From: Lachnoclostridium sp. Marseille-P6806
GTDB lineage: Bacteria > Bacillota > Clostridia > Lachnospirales > Lachnospiraceae
NCBI RefSeq assembly: GCF_900625025.1
Contig: NZ_LR130575.1
Coordinates: 366,271 to 430,270 of the forward strand
Length of the DNA stretch: 64,000 bases
Direction: 5' to 3'
A program made the translations under genes and the position numbers. The number at the start of each line of letters is the position of its first letter. Within the stretch, counting starts at the first letter, position 1. Below the pieces are notes generated by a model that ran no database searches, had not been told where the DNA came from, and was given only the letters and a program-made list of their open reading frames with translations. Positions 8,240 to 18,251 of the stretch are shown in pieces.

Positions 8240-9913
8240 ATGCGCAGTGATAATGTGAAAAAAGGACCGGAGCACGCTCCTCACAGGAGTCTTTTCAACG
8301 CGCTCGGCTTTACCGAGGAGGAGATGGAGAAGCCGCTGATCGGCGTTGTGTGCTCATGGAATGAAATCATTCCGGGGCATATGAATCTCGACAAGATTGC
8401 CGGCGCCGTGAAGCAGGGCATTTCCGAGGCCGGCGGTATGCCGGTAACTGTCCCGGCCATCGCGGTCTGCGATGGCATCGCCATGGGGCACGTGGGGATG
8501 AAGTATTCCCTTGTAACCCGTGATCTGATCGCGGACTCCACGGAATGTCTTGCCCGCGCCCACCAGTTCGACGGGCTTGTGATGATTCCCAACTGCGATA
8601 AGAACGTGCCGGGACTTCTGATGGCCGCGGCCCGCGTCAATATTCCCACCATATTTGTATCGGGAGGCCCGATGCTGGCGGGACGGGTGAACGGCAGCCG
8701 CTGCAGTCTCTCCTCGATGTTTGAGGCGGTCGGCTCCTATGCCGCGGGAAAGATCACCGCGCAGGAGCTGAAAGATTTTGAGGAGAACGTGTGCCCGACC
8801 TGCGGCTCCTGCTCCGGCATGTATACCGCCAATTCCATGAACTGTCTGACCGAGGCAATCGGCATGGCGCTCGGCGGCAACGGTACGATCCCCGCCGTGT
8901 ACTCGACGCGCATCCGTCTGGCCAAGCATGCCGGCAACAGGATCATGGAGCTGGTGGAAAAGAACATCTGCCCCCGCGACATCATGACGCGCGAGGCGTT
9001 TCTGAACGCGCTGACGGTGGATATGGCCCTTGGCTGCTCGACCAACACCATGCTTCACCTCCCCGCCATAGCGCATGAGGCCGGCATAGAGCTCACTCCG
9101 GAGCTGGCAAACGGAATCTCCGACCGCACGCCGAATCTGTGCCATCTCGCCCCCGCTGGAGCGCATTATATGGAAGATCTCAATGAGGCCGGCGGCGTTT
9201 ATGCTGTCATGAAAGAACTCTCGAAGAAAAAGCTCCTTTGCGAGAGCCTCCCCACCGTCACCGGAAAGACCGTCGGAGAGAACATCAAAGATGCCGTCAA
9301 CCGCAATCCCGAGGTGATCCGCCCAATTGAGCGTCCGTATCTTGAAAACGGCGGAATCGCCGTACTGAAGGGCAATCTTGCGCCGGACACCGGCGTAGTG
9401 AAGCGCTCCGCCGTCGCGCCGGAAATGATGGTTCACGAGGGACCTGCGCGCGTATTCGACTGCGAAGAGGATGCCATTGCCGCCATCACCGGCGGGAAAA
9501 TCGTTGCAGGCGATGTGGTCATCATCCGTTACGAGGGACCGAAAGGCGGCCCCGGCATGCGCGAGATGCTCAGTCCGACCTCTGCCATTGCCGGCATGGG
9601 GCTCGGCTCCTCCGTGGCGCTCATCACCGACGGGCGTTTTTCCGGCGCAAGTCGGGGGGCTTCCATCGGCCATGTCTCCCCCGAGGCGGCAGTCGGAGGT
9701 CCGATCGCGCTTGTGGAGGAGGGCGACCGCATTCTCATCGACATTCCGAACAACTGTCTGGAAATGAAAGTCCCGGACAAGGAGCTCGAGAGAAGAAGAG
9801 CGGCATGGACGCCGCGCGAACCGAAAATACAGGACGGCTATCTCGCCCGTTACTGCACCATGGTGACGAGCGGCAACCGCGGCGCGATCCTCCGGGTGCC
9901 CGGAGCAGACTGA
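8240..9913 (+). CDS. ilvD: Dihydroxy-acid dehydratase
   Basis: Iron-sulfur enzyme of isoleucine, valine and pantothenate precursor synthesis, dehydrating 2,3-dihydroxy-3-methylvalerate and the valine-branch equivalent. Cluster cysteines lie in [10 protein letters not shown] and [17 protein letters not shown], and the C-terminal half carries the family segment [15 protein letters not shown] and [20 protein letters not shown]. The start at 8240 follows AAGGAGGAGGG; an ATG 22 codons upstream adds unrelated sequence. Length 557 aa is normal. It is 84 nt after leuB and 23 nt before ilvB. Confidence 0.97.
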   Translation: MRSDNVKKGPEHAPHRSLFNALGFTEEEMEKPLIGVVCSWNEIIPGHMNLDKIAGAVKQGISEAGGMPVTVPAIAVCDGIAMGHVGMKYSLVTRDLIADSTECLARAHQFDGLVMIPNCDKNVPGLLMAAARVNIPTIFVSGGPMLAGRVNGSRCSLSSMFEAVGSYAAGKITAQELKDFEENVCPTCGSCSGMYTANSMNCLTEAIGMALGGNGTIPAVYSTRIRLAKHAGNRIMELVEKNICPRDIMTREAFLNALTVDMALGCSTNTMLHLPAIAHEAGIELTPELANGISDRTPNLCHLAPAGAHYMEDLNEAGGVYAVMKELSKKKLLCESLPTVTGKTVGENIKDAVNRNPEVIRPIERPYLENGGIAVLKGNLAPDTGVVKRSAVAPEMMVHEGPARVFDCEEDAIAAITGGKIVAGDVVIIRYEGPKGGPGMREMLSPTSAIAGMGLGSSVALITDGRFSGASRGASIGHVSPEAAVGGPIALVEEGDRILIDIPNNCLEMKVPDKELERRRAAWTPREPKIQDGYLARYCTMVTSGNRGAILRVPGAD

Positions 9914-9936
9914 GTGAAAACAGCGAGGCTTAGCGT

Positions 9937-11607
9937 ATGGAACTGACAGGTGCACAGATTGTCATCAGATGTCTTGAAGAGCAGGGGGTGGATACCGTGT
10001 TCGGCTATCCCGGGGGAACCATCCTCAATGTCTACGACGCGCTGTATCAGACCCCGGCGATCCGCCACATTCTGACGGCGCACGAGCAGGGGGCGGCGCA
10101 TGCGGCGGACGGATATGCCCGCGCAACCGGCAGGGTCGGCGTCTGCCTTGCAACCAGCGGTCCCGGCGCAACCAATCTCGTTACGGGGATCGCCACCGCC
10201 TATATGGACTCCGTTCCGCTGGTAGCCATCACCTGTAATGTCAATCTTCCTCTCCTCGGCAAGGATACCTTTCAGGAGGTGGATATCGTGGGCATCACCA
10301 TGCCCATCACCAAGCACGGCTATATTGTGAAAGACGTGTCCATCCTTGCAAAGGCCATCCGCCGGGCCTTTGCCATCGCCCGTTCCGGCCGGCCGGGCCC
10401 CGTGATCGTCGATATCACCAAGGATGTCACCGCCGCCCGCTGTGAGTACGAGCCGGAGGCGCCTGTGTATGAGGAGCCGGCGGAGCGGTATTCCGATGCG
10501 GATATCGAAAAGGCCGCCGCGATGATCACAGCCTCCCGGAAGCCTTTTATCTACGCCGGCGGCGGCGCGGTTCTGTCCGGGGCTGCGGAAGAGGTCCGCG
10601 AGCTGGTCCGTCTCATCGACGCACCGGTCTGCGAGACGCTGATGGCGCAGGGAATTGTGGATCAGCACGATCCGCATTACACCGGAATGATCGGGATGCA
10701 CGGCACCAAAACGACCAATTTCGGCGTCAGTCAGTGCGATCTTCTGATTACGCTGGGCGCGCGCTTTTCCGACCGCGTCACGGGGAACGCGTTCCGTTTT
10801 GCCTCGGGCGCAAAAATTCTCCAGATTGACATCGACGCCGCCGAGATCAACAAAAATGTCAAGGCGGATTTCGCCGTTGTCGGGGATCTGAAGCGCGTTC
10901 TTAGCCGGATCAACCGGCAGCTCGCACCGCAGGAGCACCGCGAATGGATGGCACAGCTCGAAGAATATAACCGGAAATTCCCTTTGAACTATGATCACTC
11001 CCGCTTCACCTGCCCGCAGATCATGGAGACGCTGGATCGCATGACGGAGGGAAAGGCGATCATCACCACCGATGTCGGACAGCATCAGATGTGGGCCGCG
11101 CAATTCTACCGCTACTCCGAGCCCCGCACGTTTCTCAGCTCGGGCGGTCTCGGCACCATGGGCTACGGCCTCGGAGCAGCCATCGGCGCAAAGCTCGGCC
11201 AGCCGGACCGCATTGTCGTCAATATCGGGGGCGATGGGTGTTTCCGCATGAATCTGAACGAGCTTGCCACCGCGAGCCGGTACAACATACCGATCATTCA
11301 GATCGTCATCAACAATCAGGTTCTCGGAATGGTCCGTCAGTGGCAGACTCTCTTTTACGGACAGCGCTACTCGCAGACTGTCCTTGAGGATAAAGTGGAC
11401 TTTGTCCGCACTGCGGAGGGGCTTGGCTGCCGGGCGTTCCGCGTCACAAATGCGGAAGAGCTTGAGGAGGCTCTGACGGCGGCGCTCCGGCAGGAGGGGC
11501 CCGTCGTTCTCGACTGCCGGATTGACCGGGATGACAAGGTCTTCCCTATGGTTTCCCCCGGCGCCTCCATCGACACGGCGTTTGACGCCTCCGATATAGA
11601 AAACTGA
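9937..11607 (+). CDS. ilvB: Acetolactate synthase large (catalytic) subunit
   Basis: Thiamine-diphosphate enzyme that condenses pyruvate with pyruvate or 2-ketobutyrate, the first common step to valine, leucine and isoleucine. The N-terminal domain has the cofactor Glu region (AHEQGAAHAADGYAR), the middle domain binds FAD, and the C-terminal ThDP motif runs from GDGCFRMN to the NN of VINNQVLGMVRQWQ. Length 556 aa is typical. The start is weakly signalled (GAGGCTTAGCGT before ATG) but fits the family N-terminus. The regulatory subunit gene ilvN, usually adjacent, is absent; a cell-wall gene follows after 20 nt. Confidence 0.95.
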   Translation: MELTGAQIVIRCLEEQGVDTVFGYPGGTILNVYDALYQTPAIRHILTAHEQGAAHAADGYARATGRVGVCLATSGPGATNLVTGIATAYMDSVPLVAITCNVNLPLLGKDTFQEVDIVGITMPITKHGYIVKDVSILAKAIRRAFAIARSGRPGPVIVDITKDVTAARCEYEPEAPVYEEPAERYSDADIEKAAAMITASRKPFIYAGGGAVLSGAAEEVRELVRLIDAPVCETLMAQGIVDQHDPHYTGMIGMHGTKTTNFGVSQCDLLITLGARFSDRVTGNAFRFASGAKILQIDIDAAEINKNVKADFAVVGDLKRVLSRINRQLAPQEHREWMAQLEEYNRKFPLNYDHSRFTCPQIMETLDRMTEGKAIITTDVGQHQMWAAQFYRYSEPRTFLSSGGLGTMGYGLGAAIGAKLGQPDRIVVNIGGDGCFRMNLNELATASRYNIPIIQIVINNQVLGMVRQWQTLFYGQRYSQTVLEDKVDFVRTAEGLGCRAFRVTNAEELEEALTAALRQEGPVVLDCRIDRDDKVFPMVSPGASIDTAFDASDIEN

Positions 11608-11627
11608 GCGGAGAGGAAGAAAAATTT

Positions 11628-12497
11628 ATGGATTCAGCACGCAGACAGAAAAACTTTCAGAGATGGCTTGCCGCAGGGCTCGTCCTTGCGGCCGCTGCCG
11701 CGGCTCTTGCCTTCACCGGACTCCCGGTACGGGCCGCATCGAAGCAGGACATGCAGTCCGTAAACATTATCTACGATTTCGGAGACGGCGAGTATTACGC
11801 CGTCAACGGCATCATCGCCCAGTCACTGCTTGCGGTGAATCCGGACGGAAGCCTCTACGTGGACAAAAAGACAAAGGAATATGTTCCGGACGAGCAGAAG
11901 ATCCGGATCTTTGTCGAGGCGCTTGACAACCTGTACCCGGAAAACGCAAACGCCGTGGACTTCATCGCGACGGACGGACGCGTCGTCTCTGTACAGGGAG
12001 GGGACAATTCCCGCCGCTATATGAATTATGAATACGAAAAGAATTATCTGTTTGCGGCTCTGGAGCAGGGACTTCAGCAGATCCATACGCCGGTCTACGG
12101 ACTGGGGCAGACCTACGTCGAGATCGACCTGACGGGACAGGTGCTCTATTACTATGAAAACGGCATACAGAAGTTTACCACGCCCGTCGTGACCGGAAAT
12201 CTCCGGGCCGGAAACGGAACGCCGACCGGCATTTTCCGCGTCAACGCCAAGGCGAGAAACCAGTACCTCGTCGGCGGCTCTGAAAAAAACGGAACGGCCT
12301 ACCGCTCGTTTGTTAATTACTGGGTCAACATCTACCGCAACGCCATCGGCATCCATGACGCCACATGGCGTTCCCGCTTCGGCGGGGAAATCTATCGGAC
12401 GGCCGGCTCGCACGGCTGTATCAACGTCCCGCTCTCCAATATGGAACAGCTCTATCCCATGCTCCAGACCGGGACTCCCGTCGTCGTTTTCTATTAA
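11628..12497 (+). CDS. Exported L,D-transpeptidase (YkuD domain)
   Basis: Forms peptidoglycan cross-links at diaminopimelate with a Cys nucleophile. Residues 1-36 form a signal peptide (basic start, Ala/Leu-rich core, cleavage likely after VRA). Residues about 40-150 are a lineage-specific N-terminal region of unknown role. The YkuD domain covers about 158-289 and ends in the catalytic block with GIHDATW and SHGCINVP (Cys near 264). GGAGAGG precedes the ATG. Its place between ilvB and serC does not suggest a metabolic role; it may be co-transcribed by position only. Confidence 0.9.
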   Translation: MDSARRQKNFQRWLAAGLVLAAAAAALAFTGLPVRAASKQDMQSVNIIYDFGDGEYYAVNGIIAQSLLAVNPDGSLYVDKKTKEYVPDEQKIRIFVEALDNLYPENANAVDFIATDGRVVSVQGGDNSRRYMNYEYEKNYLFAALEQGLQQIHTPVYGLGQTYVEIDLTGQVLYYYENGIQKFTTPVVTGNLRAGNGTPTGIFRVNAKARNQYLVGGSEKNGTAYRSFVNYWVNIYRNAIGIHDATWRSRFGGEIYRTAGSHGCINVPLSNMEQLYPMLQTGTPVVVFY

Positions 12498-12529
12498 GAT
12501 AAAAATATTTTATGAGGAGGGTGCAGCAA

Positions 12530-13615
12530 GTGGGACGAGTATATAATTTTTCTGCCGGACCGGCGGTTCTGCCGGAGGAGGTTCTGCGGACTGCCGCGGA
12601 GGAGATGCTGGATTATCACGGCTCCGGACAGTCCGTCATGGAGATGAGCCACCGCAGCAAATTATTTCAGGGCATTCTGGATGAGGCCGAGGCCGGACTC
12701 CGTTCCCTTATGAACATTCCGGATCAATACGAGGTTCTGTTCCTGCAGGGCGGCGCGTACCAGCAGTTTGCTGCGGTTCCGATGAATCTGATGAAGAACG
12801 GCAGGGCCGCCTACATCATCACCGGGCAGTGGGCGAAAAAGGCGTGGAAAGAGGCGAAGCTCTACGGCGATGCCGTCGCCGTGGCCTCCTCGGAGGACGA
12901 GACGTTTTCCTATATCCCCAACTGCAGCGATCTGCCGATTCCGGAGGACGCCGACTACGTCTATATCTGCGAGAACAATACGATCTACGGCACGAAATTC
13001 CATGCGCTTCCGAATACAAAGGGACATCCCCTTGTGGCGGACGTCTCCTCCTGCTTCCTCTCCGAACCGGTGAATGTCGGCGACTACGGCGTTATTTACG
13101 GCGGCGTGCAGAAAAACATAGGCCCCGCCGGCATGGTCATTTCCATTATCCGCAGGGACCTGATCCCGGAGGAAACCCCGGTGAAAAACACGCCCTCCAT
13201 GCTCCGCTGGAAAACGCAGGCGGACGCCGGCTCCCTGTTCAATACGCCGAACTGCTGGAATATCTATATCTGCGGTCTGGTTTTCCGCTGGCTGAAAGAG
13301 CAGGGCGGGCTGGAAGCCATCCGGGAGCGCAATATAGAGAAAGCAAAGCTCCTCTATGATTTTCTCGACCAGTCCCGTCTGTTCCGCGGCACCGTGAGGC
13401 CCGCCGACCGCTCGCTGATGAACGTTCCTTTCGTGACCGGCAGCGAAGAGACGGACGCCCGCTTCGTCGCCGGAGCGGCAGAGCACGGCATCGTCAACAT
13501 CAAGGGACACCGGAGCGTCGGAGGCATGCGCGCATCGATCTATAACGCGATGCCCATAGAGGGTGTGCGGGCGCTTGTGGAATATATGGACCGCTTTGAG
13601 AAAGAAAACCGCTGA
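12530..13615 (+). CDS. serC: Phosphoserine aminotransferase
   Basis: PLP enzyme converting 3-phosphohydroxypyruvate and glutamate to phosphoserine. The N-terminus VYNFSAGPAVLPEEVL and the PLP lysine segment GVQKNIGPAG (about K195) are diagnostic. The GTG at 12530 is chosen because GAGGAGG (12515-12521) lies just upstream at the right distance and because it gives the family N-terminus MGRVYNFSAGP; the upstream ATG at 12512 overlaps the ribosome binding site. Length 362 aa is normal. serA follows after 38 nt, giving a serine-synthesis operon; serB is not seen. Confidence 0.96.
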   Translation: MGRVYNFSAGPAVLPEEVLRTAAEEMLDYHGSGQSVMEMSHRSKLFQGILDEAEAGLRSLMNIPDQYEVLFLQGGAYQQFAAVPMNLMKNGRAAYIITGQWAKKAWKEAKLYGDAVAVASSEDETFSYIPNCSDLPIPEDADYVYICENNTIYGTKFHALPNTKGHPLVADVSSCFLSEPVNVGDYGVIYGGVQKNIGPAGMVISIIRRDLIPEETPVKNTPSMLRWKTQADAGSLFNTPNCWNIYICGLVFRWLKEQGGLEAIRERNIEKAKLLYDFLDQSRLFRGTVRPADRSLMNVPFVTGSEETDARFVAGAAEHGIVNIKGHRSVGGMRASIYNAMPIEGVRALVEYMDRFEKENR

Positions 13616-13653
13616 GCTTCGCCGCGGCATGTTCCTGCAGGGAGGGAGAAATC

Positions 13654-14817
13654 ATGTTTCAGTATGCTTGTCTCAACAATATCGCAAGGGTAGGCCTCGA
13701 TGAGTTTACGTCCTGCTATCAGCAGACGGAAGAGCTCTCCGAGGCGCAGGGGATTCTGGTGCGCAGCGCCAAAATGCACGATATGGAGCTTTCGGACGGT
13801 CTTCTTGCCATCGCAAGGGCCGGCGCGGGAGTCAATAATATCCCCTTCGACCGCTGTGCGGAAAAAGGCATTGTCGTATTCAATACGCCCGGCGCCAATG
13901 CCAACGGCGTAAAGGAGCTGGTGATTGCCGGCATGCTGCTCGCCTCCCGCGAGATTGTGGACGGCGTCGACTGGGTTCGAGGCAGCCGGACCGACCCCGA
14001 TATCGCCAAGAATGCCGAAGAGGAAAAAAAGAAATTTGCGGGGACGGAGATCGCCGGAAAAAAGCTGGGCATCATCGGGCTCGGAGCCATCGGCGTCCGT
14101 GTCGCTAACGCGGCGAAGCACCTTGATATGGAGGTGTACGGCTACGACCCCTACGTCTCCGTCGAGGCGGCATGGCATCTGTCCCGGGATATCCGTCATG
14201 TGATCGACGTCAATGAGATCTATGCAAAATGCGATATCATCACCGTGCACGTTCCTCTCCTTGACGCAACAAAAGGCATGATCGGCGCCGAGGCCATTTC
14301 CCGTATGAAAGACGGCGTCATTCTCATCAATATGGCCCGCGATCTTCTTGTCGATGAAGAGGCTGTGATCCGTGCCGTCGATGAGGGAAAGATCCGTCGC
14401 TATGTGTCCGATTTCCCGAATCCCACGGTCGCCGGACATCCGGGCTGCATCACAACGCCTCATCTCGGGGCCTCCACCGAGGAGTCCGAGGACAACTGCG
14501 CGGTCATGGCAGTTCACGAGCTTATGGATTACCTTGAAAACGGCAATATCACCAACAGCGTCAACTATCCCGCCTGCAGCATGGGCGTCTGTGAGAAGCC
14601 CGGCCGCGTGGCGATTTTCCATCGGAATATCGCCAACATGATCAGCCGCTTCACGCATGTTTTCGGTGAGAGCGGCATGAATATCGCGGAAATGACGAAT
14701 AAGTCAAAGGGCGAGGTGGCCTATACCATGATTGATCTGGACGAAAAGGCGTCGGAGGAGCTGATCGGGACGCTTCGCCGCATCGACGGCGTATTCCGCG
14801 TCCGTGTCGTCCGATGA
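13654..14817 (+). CDS. serA: D-3-phosphoglycerate dehydrogenase
   Basis: NAD-dependent oxidation of 3-phosphoglycerate, the first step of serine synthesis. The NAD-binding motif is GIIGLGAIGVRVAN, and the catalytic His is in TPHLGASTEESEDNCA. An ACT domain fills about residues 315-387 and is the usual site for serine feedback. The loop normally read as NxARGxLVDE is NMARDLLVDEEAV here, so the Gly after Arg is Asp; the rest of the loop is intact. Length 387 aa fits the short SerA type with one ACT domain. GGAGGGAG precedes the start. Confidence 0.95.
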   Translation: MFQYACLNNIARVGLDEFTSCYQQTEELSEAQGILVRSAKMHDMELSDGLLAIARAGAGVNNIPFDRCAEKGIVVFNTPGANANGVKELVIAGMLLASREIVDGVDWVRGSRTDPDIAKNAEEEKKKFAGTEIAGKKLGIIGLGAIGVRVANAAKHLDMEVYGYDPYVSVEAAWHLSRDIRHVIDVNEIYAKCDIITVHVPLLDATKGMIGAEAISRMKDGVILINMARDLLVDEEAVIRAVDEGKIRRYVSDFPNPTVAGHPGCITTPHLGASTEESEDNCAVMAVHELMDYLENGNITNSVNYPACSMGVCEKPGRVAIFHRNIANMISRFTHVFGESGMNIAEMTNKSKGEVAYTMIDLDEKASEELIGTLRRIDGVFRVRVVR

Positions 14818-14850
14818 TCTTTCCGCACCATCCGTCAGATGAGGTGAACT

Positions 14851-16089
14851 ATGGCTGATATCCGTGCCTTTGCGGCGTATCGCCCGAAAGAGGGGCTTGA
14901 GTCCGCTGTCGCGGCGCTGCCCTACGACGTGTACAGCAGGGAGGAAGCGCGGCGCTTCGTCCGTTCCCATCCGCTGTCCTTTCTCGGCATCGACCGGGCG
15001 GAATCGCAGTTCCCGGACGATATCACGCCTGAGGATCCCCGCGTCTATGCGCGGGCGCGCGATATGCTCCGCGCCGGGATGGAGAACGGTTCGTTTGTGC
15101 AGGACCCGGAGCGCTGCTTTTATATCTATGCCCAGACTCGAAACGGACGGACGCAGGCGGGCATCGTCGCGCTCGTTTCGATCGATGATTACAGGAACGG
15201 CGTCATCCGGAGACACGAGAATACCCGTCGGGACAAGGAGGATGACAGAACCCGCCACATTGCGGCCTGCGGCGCGCAGACCGGCCCGGTTTTTCTTGCC
15301 TATCGGAGTGATGCCGCGATCAGCGATATGGTAATGCGCGCCATGGAGACGCCTCCTGTCTTTGATTTTCTCTCTGAGGGAGGGGTCCGGAACCGGGGCT
15401 GGATGATTGCGGATCACGACGAACAGCAGCTTCTTGCAAAGCATCTCTCCCGCATCGATTGTCTTTATATTGCAGACGGACATCATCGCTGCGCCGCCGC
15501 GGTCCGGGTGGGACTGGCGCAGCGCGCGGAGAGAGACCGGGACGGGATCGGAGAGAGGGAGGCTGATTATGTTCTCTCGGTCCTGTTTCCGGAAAATCAG
15601 CTCGAAATACTTGCCTACAACCGCGTGCTGAAAACCATGAACGGACATTCCCCGGACGAGCTGCTGACGCTGCTGGCCCGCGCATTTCTCGTCTCCGCAC
15701 CGCAGGCGGAGGCCGTCGTCCCCGTCGAAAAGGGGCAGTTCGGTCTTTATCTCGGGAATCGCTGGTACCACCTCGTTGCAAGACCCGGGATCCGGCGCAC
15801 GGATCCCGTCGGCGCTCTTGACGTATCCCTTTTGCAGAGGGAGGTTCTGGCGCCGGTCTTTGGCATCACAGACCCCCGCACGGATCCTGCCATTGATTTT
15901 GTCGGCGGTATCCGGGGAACCGCCGAGCTGGAGCGCCGCTGCCACGAGGACTGCGTCTGCGCGTTTTCGATGTTCCCGACGTCGATGGGGGAGCTCTTCG
16001 CCGTATCGGATATCGGAGAGCTGATGCCGCCGAAGTCGACATGGTTTGAGCCCAAGCTCCTCAGCGGACTGTTCATTCACAGGATATAA
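14851..16089 (+). CDS. DUF1015-family protein linked to serine genes
   Basis: A 412-aa protein of the DUF1015 family. The hallmarks are PYDVYSREEARRFV near the N-terminus, the conserved basic-acidic block IRRHENTRRDKEDDRTRH (about residues 121-138) and IADGHHRCAAAV (about 207-218). The DGHHR motif resembles the one in ParB-like serine kinases, so nucleotide-dependent chemistry on serine is a possible but unproven role. It follows serA by 33 nt with GATGAGGTG as ribosome binding site, in the serC-serA-DUF1015 order seen in many Clostridia. Known: the association. Inferred: any role in serine metabolism. Confidence 0.8.
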   Translation: MADIRAFAAYRPKEGLESAVAALPYDVYSREEARRFVRSHPLSFLGIDRAESQFPDDITPEDPRVYARARDMLRAGMENGSFVQDPERCFYIYAQTRNGRTQAGIVALVSIDDYRNGVIRRHENTRRDKEDDRTRHIAACGAQTGPVFLAYRSDAAISDMVMRAMETPPVFDFLSEGGVRNRGWMIADHDEQQLLAKHLSRIDCLYIADGHHRCAAAVRVGLAQRAERDRDGIGEREADYVLSVLFPENQLEILAYNRVLKTMNGHSPDELLTLLARAFLVSAPQAEAVVPVEKGQFGLYLGNRWYHLVARPGIRRTDPVGALDVSLLQREVLAPVFGITDPRTDPAIDFVGGIRGTAELERRCHEDCVCAFSMFPTSMGELFAVSDIGELMPPKSTWFEPKLLSGLFIHRI

Positions 16090-16102
16090 GGGGGAAATTT
16101 TC

Positions 16103-18220
16103 ATGAACCGGAAATTGTACCGGCTGATGAACTGGCCGGCGATTGAATCGATCATCTATTCTGACGGTGACCGGCCGAACAAGCTTCTGGGAGCGCACCG
16201 CGAGGGGAACGGCATACTGATTCAGACCTTTCTGCCGGAGGCGGGCAGCGTGTCCGTAGTCCTGAAAGAGAGCGGAGAGCGCGTTCCCATGGAGCTTGCG
16301 GATGAGGACGGGTTTTATGCCTGCTTTCTCCCGCGCAGAAAAGAGAGTACTCTTTCCTACTGCTATGAAATTACGGACCGGAGCGGCGCTGTCCGGACGG
16401 CGGAGGACTGCTACCGCTTTCCGTCCCGCTGGAGCCCCGAGGACGAAAAGTCCTTTGCTGCCGGCATTCACTATACGGTCGGCGAAAAGCTGGGCGCGCA
16501 TCTCATGGAGTACGACGGGATCTCCGGAACCGGCTTTGCCGTCTATGCGCCGGGCTGTGCCCGGGTAAGCGTGGTCGGAGATTTCAACGGCTGGGACGGC
16601 CGGGTGCATCAGATGAGCCGCTCCGGGGAGAGCGATGTCTTTGAGCTGTTTATCCCGGGTGTTTCCTCCGGCGCCTGTTACCAGTACGAGCTGCGAAACC
16701 GGCGCGGCAGCACGGTGAGGAAATCCGACCCCTATGCCCGTATGACGGGAGGCTCGCCGCTGCATGCCTCGATCGTGACGGAGTCCTCCCGCTTTGCATG
16801 GACGGACGCCGTGTTTCTGTCGTCCCGCGCGGAGCGGCGAGGCAGCGAAAAGCCTTTTTCCGTCTACGAATTTGACCCCGCCGCGTTCTCGGACTTCCGG
16901 ACGGCGCGGAAGATACTTCCCGCCCATGTAAAGGAGCTCGGCTTCACCGCGGTGCAGTTCCGGCCGGGACGGAGCGATTCCAACGCTCTTTTTGCGCCGG
17001 ATCCCCGTTTCGGATCCCCCGAGGAGCTCCGGACCCTTGTCGACGCGTTCCACGCCGTCGGAGTGGAAGTCCTGTTTGAATGGAATCCCTGCCGCTTTGA
17101 CCGCAGCCCCGAGGGACTGGAGCAGTTCAGCCTTTCTCCCGTCTATGAGTCCTCCGATCCGCTGCGGGCATTCACACCGGACGGAAGGGGCTGCTATTTT
17201 GATGTCGGAAGACCGCAGGTTTCCAATTATCTGCTGGCCGCCGCATTTTTTCAGATCGAAGCGCTGCATGCCGACGGACTGGCCTTCGATGATCTCGCGC
17301 CGATGCTGTATCTCGACTACGGCAAGCAGGAGAGCGGCTGGACCCCCAATCTCTACGGCGGTGCGGAAAACCCGGATGCCGTGGAATTTCTGAAGCATCT
17401 GAATTCCATGCTGCAGCGGCGCAATCCGGGAGCGGTGACCACAGCGCAGGAATCCGCGGCATGGAGCGGCGTTACCGGAAGCGTCTTTGAAGACAGGCTC
17501 GGCTTCTTCTATAAAACGCAGGATGGCTGGAAAAATTCTCACCTCCGCTATCTCTCCGTAGATCCGCTGTTCCGCGAGGGCGTTCACGAGCTCCTGCTGG
17601 AGGATCTTCTCTATCAGTATACGGAGAGCTTTCTTCTTCCGCTCACGGCAAAGGATATCGGCCCCGGAGCGGAGACGGTCCTCTCTGCTTTCCCCGGCAG
17701 CCGGGAGGAAAAATTCGCGGCCCTGCGGCAGCTCATCGCCATGATGATGGTGCATCCCGGGGCTAAAATGTTGAATCTCGGAGAGACAAAGGCACAGACG
17801 AGGCCGGAGCCGAAGAGCCCTGCGGCAGGCGTATTCCGCATGGTCCGAGACCTGAACCGCCTGTACCGGACGCTTCCCGCGCTCCATCTGAACGACAGCC
17901 GTCCGGATGGCCTTGAGTGGATCCGCCAGATGGCGGACAGCCGCTGCATGCTCTGTGCCATTCGCCGGGGCGCGAGACCGGGAGAATTTATCTTCATCGT
18001 CATAAACAACGCCGGCGTCGAATGGAAGACGGAGGTCGGCGTCCCCTACGACGGAAATTACCGTCAGATTTTCTGCAGTGCGGCAAAAATCTACGGGGGA
18101 GAGGCCTCGGTTCCGCGGGCGGCCTCCGCTGCCGTCCGGAAAGAGACGGACGGGAGAGGGTATTCTCTGTCGCTTGTGCTGCCGCCGGTCAGCGTCTCGC
18201 TTTATCGCTACGAGGAATAA
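16103..18220 (+). CDS. GlgB-like glucan branching enzyme homologue with degraded active site
   Basis: About 705 aa with the GlgB architecture: N-terminal sandwich (about 1-110), CBM48-like domain (about 130-225, VSVVGDFNGWDG), a GH13-like barrel and a C-terminal beta domain. All four catalytic regions are altered. Region I has EWNPCR in place of DWVPxH (E326, R331). Region II keeps the nucleophile Asp (D396) but has Ala394 for the invariant Arg. Region III is AQES for AEES (Q449 for the acid/base Glu). Region IV is TAKD for SHDE (K517 for the stabilising Asp). Branching activity is therefore unlikely. The ATG at 16103 follows AAGGGGG. It is 13 nt after the DUF1015 gene. The family is sometimes annotated simply as GlgB. 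Confidence 0.85.
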   Translation: MNRKLYRLMNWPAIESIIYSDGDRPNKLLGAHREGNGILIQTFLPEAGSVSVVLKESGERVPMELADEDGFYACFLPRRKESTLSYCYEITDRSGAVRTAEDCYRFPSRWSPEDEKSFAAGIHYTVGEKLGAHLMEYDGISGTGFAVYAPGCARVSVVGDFNGWDGRVHQMSRSGESDVFELFIPGVSSGACYQYELRNRRGSTVRKSDPYARMTGGSPLHASIVTESSRFAWTDAVFLSSRAERRGSEKPFSVYEFDPAAFSDFRTARKILPAHVKELGFTAVQFRPGRSDSNALFAPDPRFGSPEELRTLVDAFHAVGVEVLFEWNPCRFDRSPEGLEQFSLSPVYESSDPLRAFTPDGRGCYFDVGRPQVSNYLLAAAFFQIEALHADGLAFDDLAPMLYLDYGKQESGWTPNLYGGAENPDAVEFLKHLNSMLQRRNPGAVTTAQESAAWSGVTGSVFEDRLGFFYKTQDGWKNSHLRYLSVDPLFREGVHELLLEDLLYQYTESFLLPLTAKDIGPGAETVLSAFPGSREEKFAALRQLIAMMMVHPGAKMLNLGETKAQTRPEPKSPAAGVFRMVRDLNRLYRTLPALHLNDSRPDGLEWIRQMADSRCMLCAIRRGARPGEFIFIVINNAGVEWKTEVGVPYDGNYRQIFCSAAKIYGGEASVPRAASAAVRKETDGRGYSLSLVLPPVSVSLYRYEE

Positions 18221-18251
18221 ATCAATGGGAGAGAATACAAAAAGAATGCAA

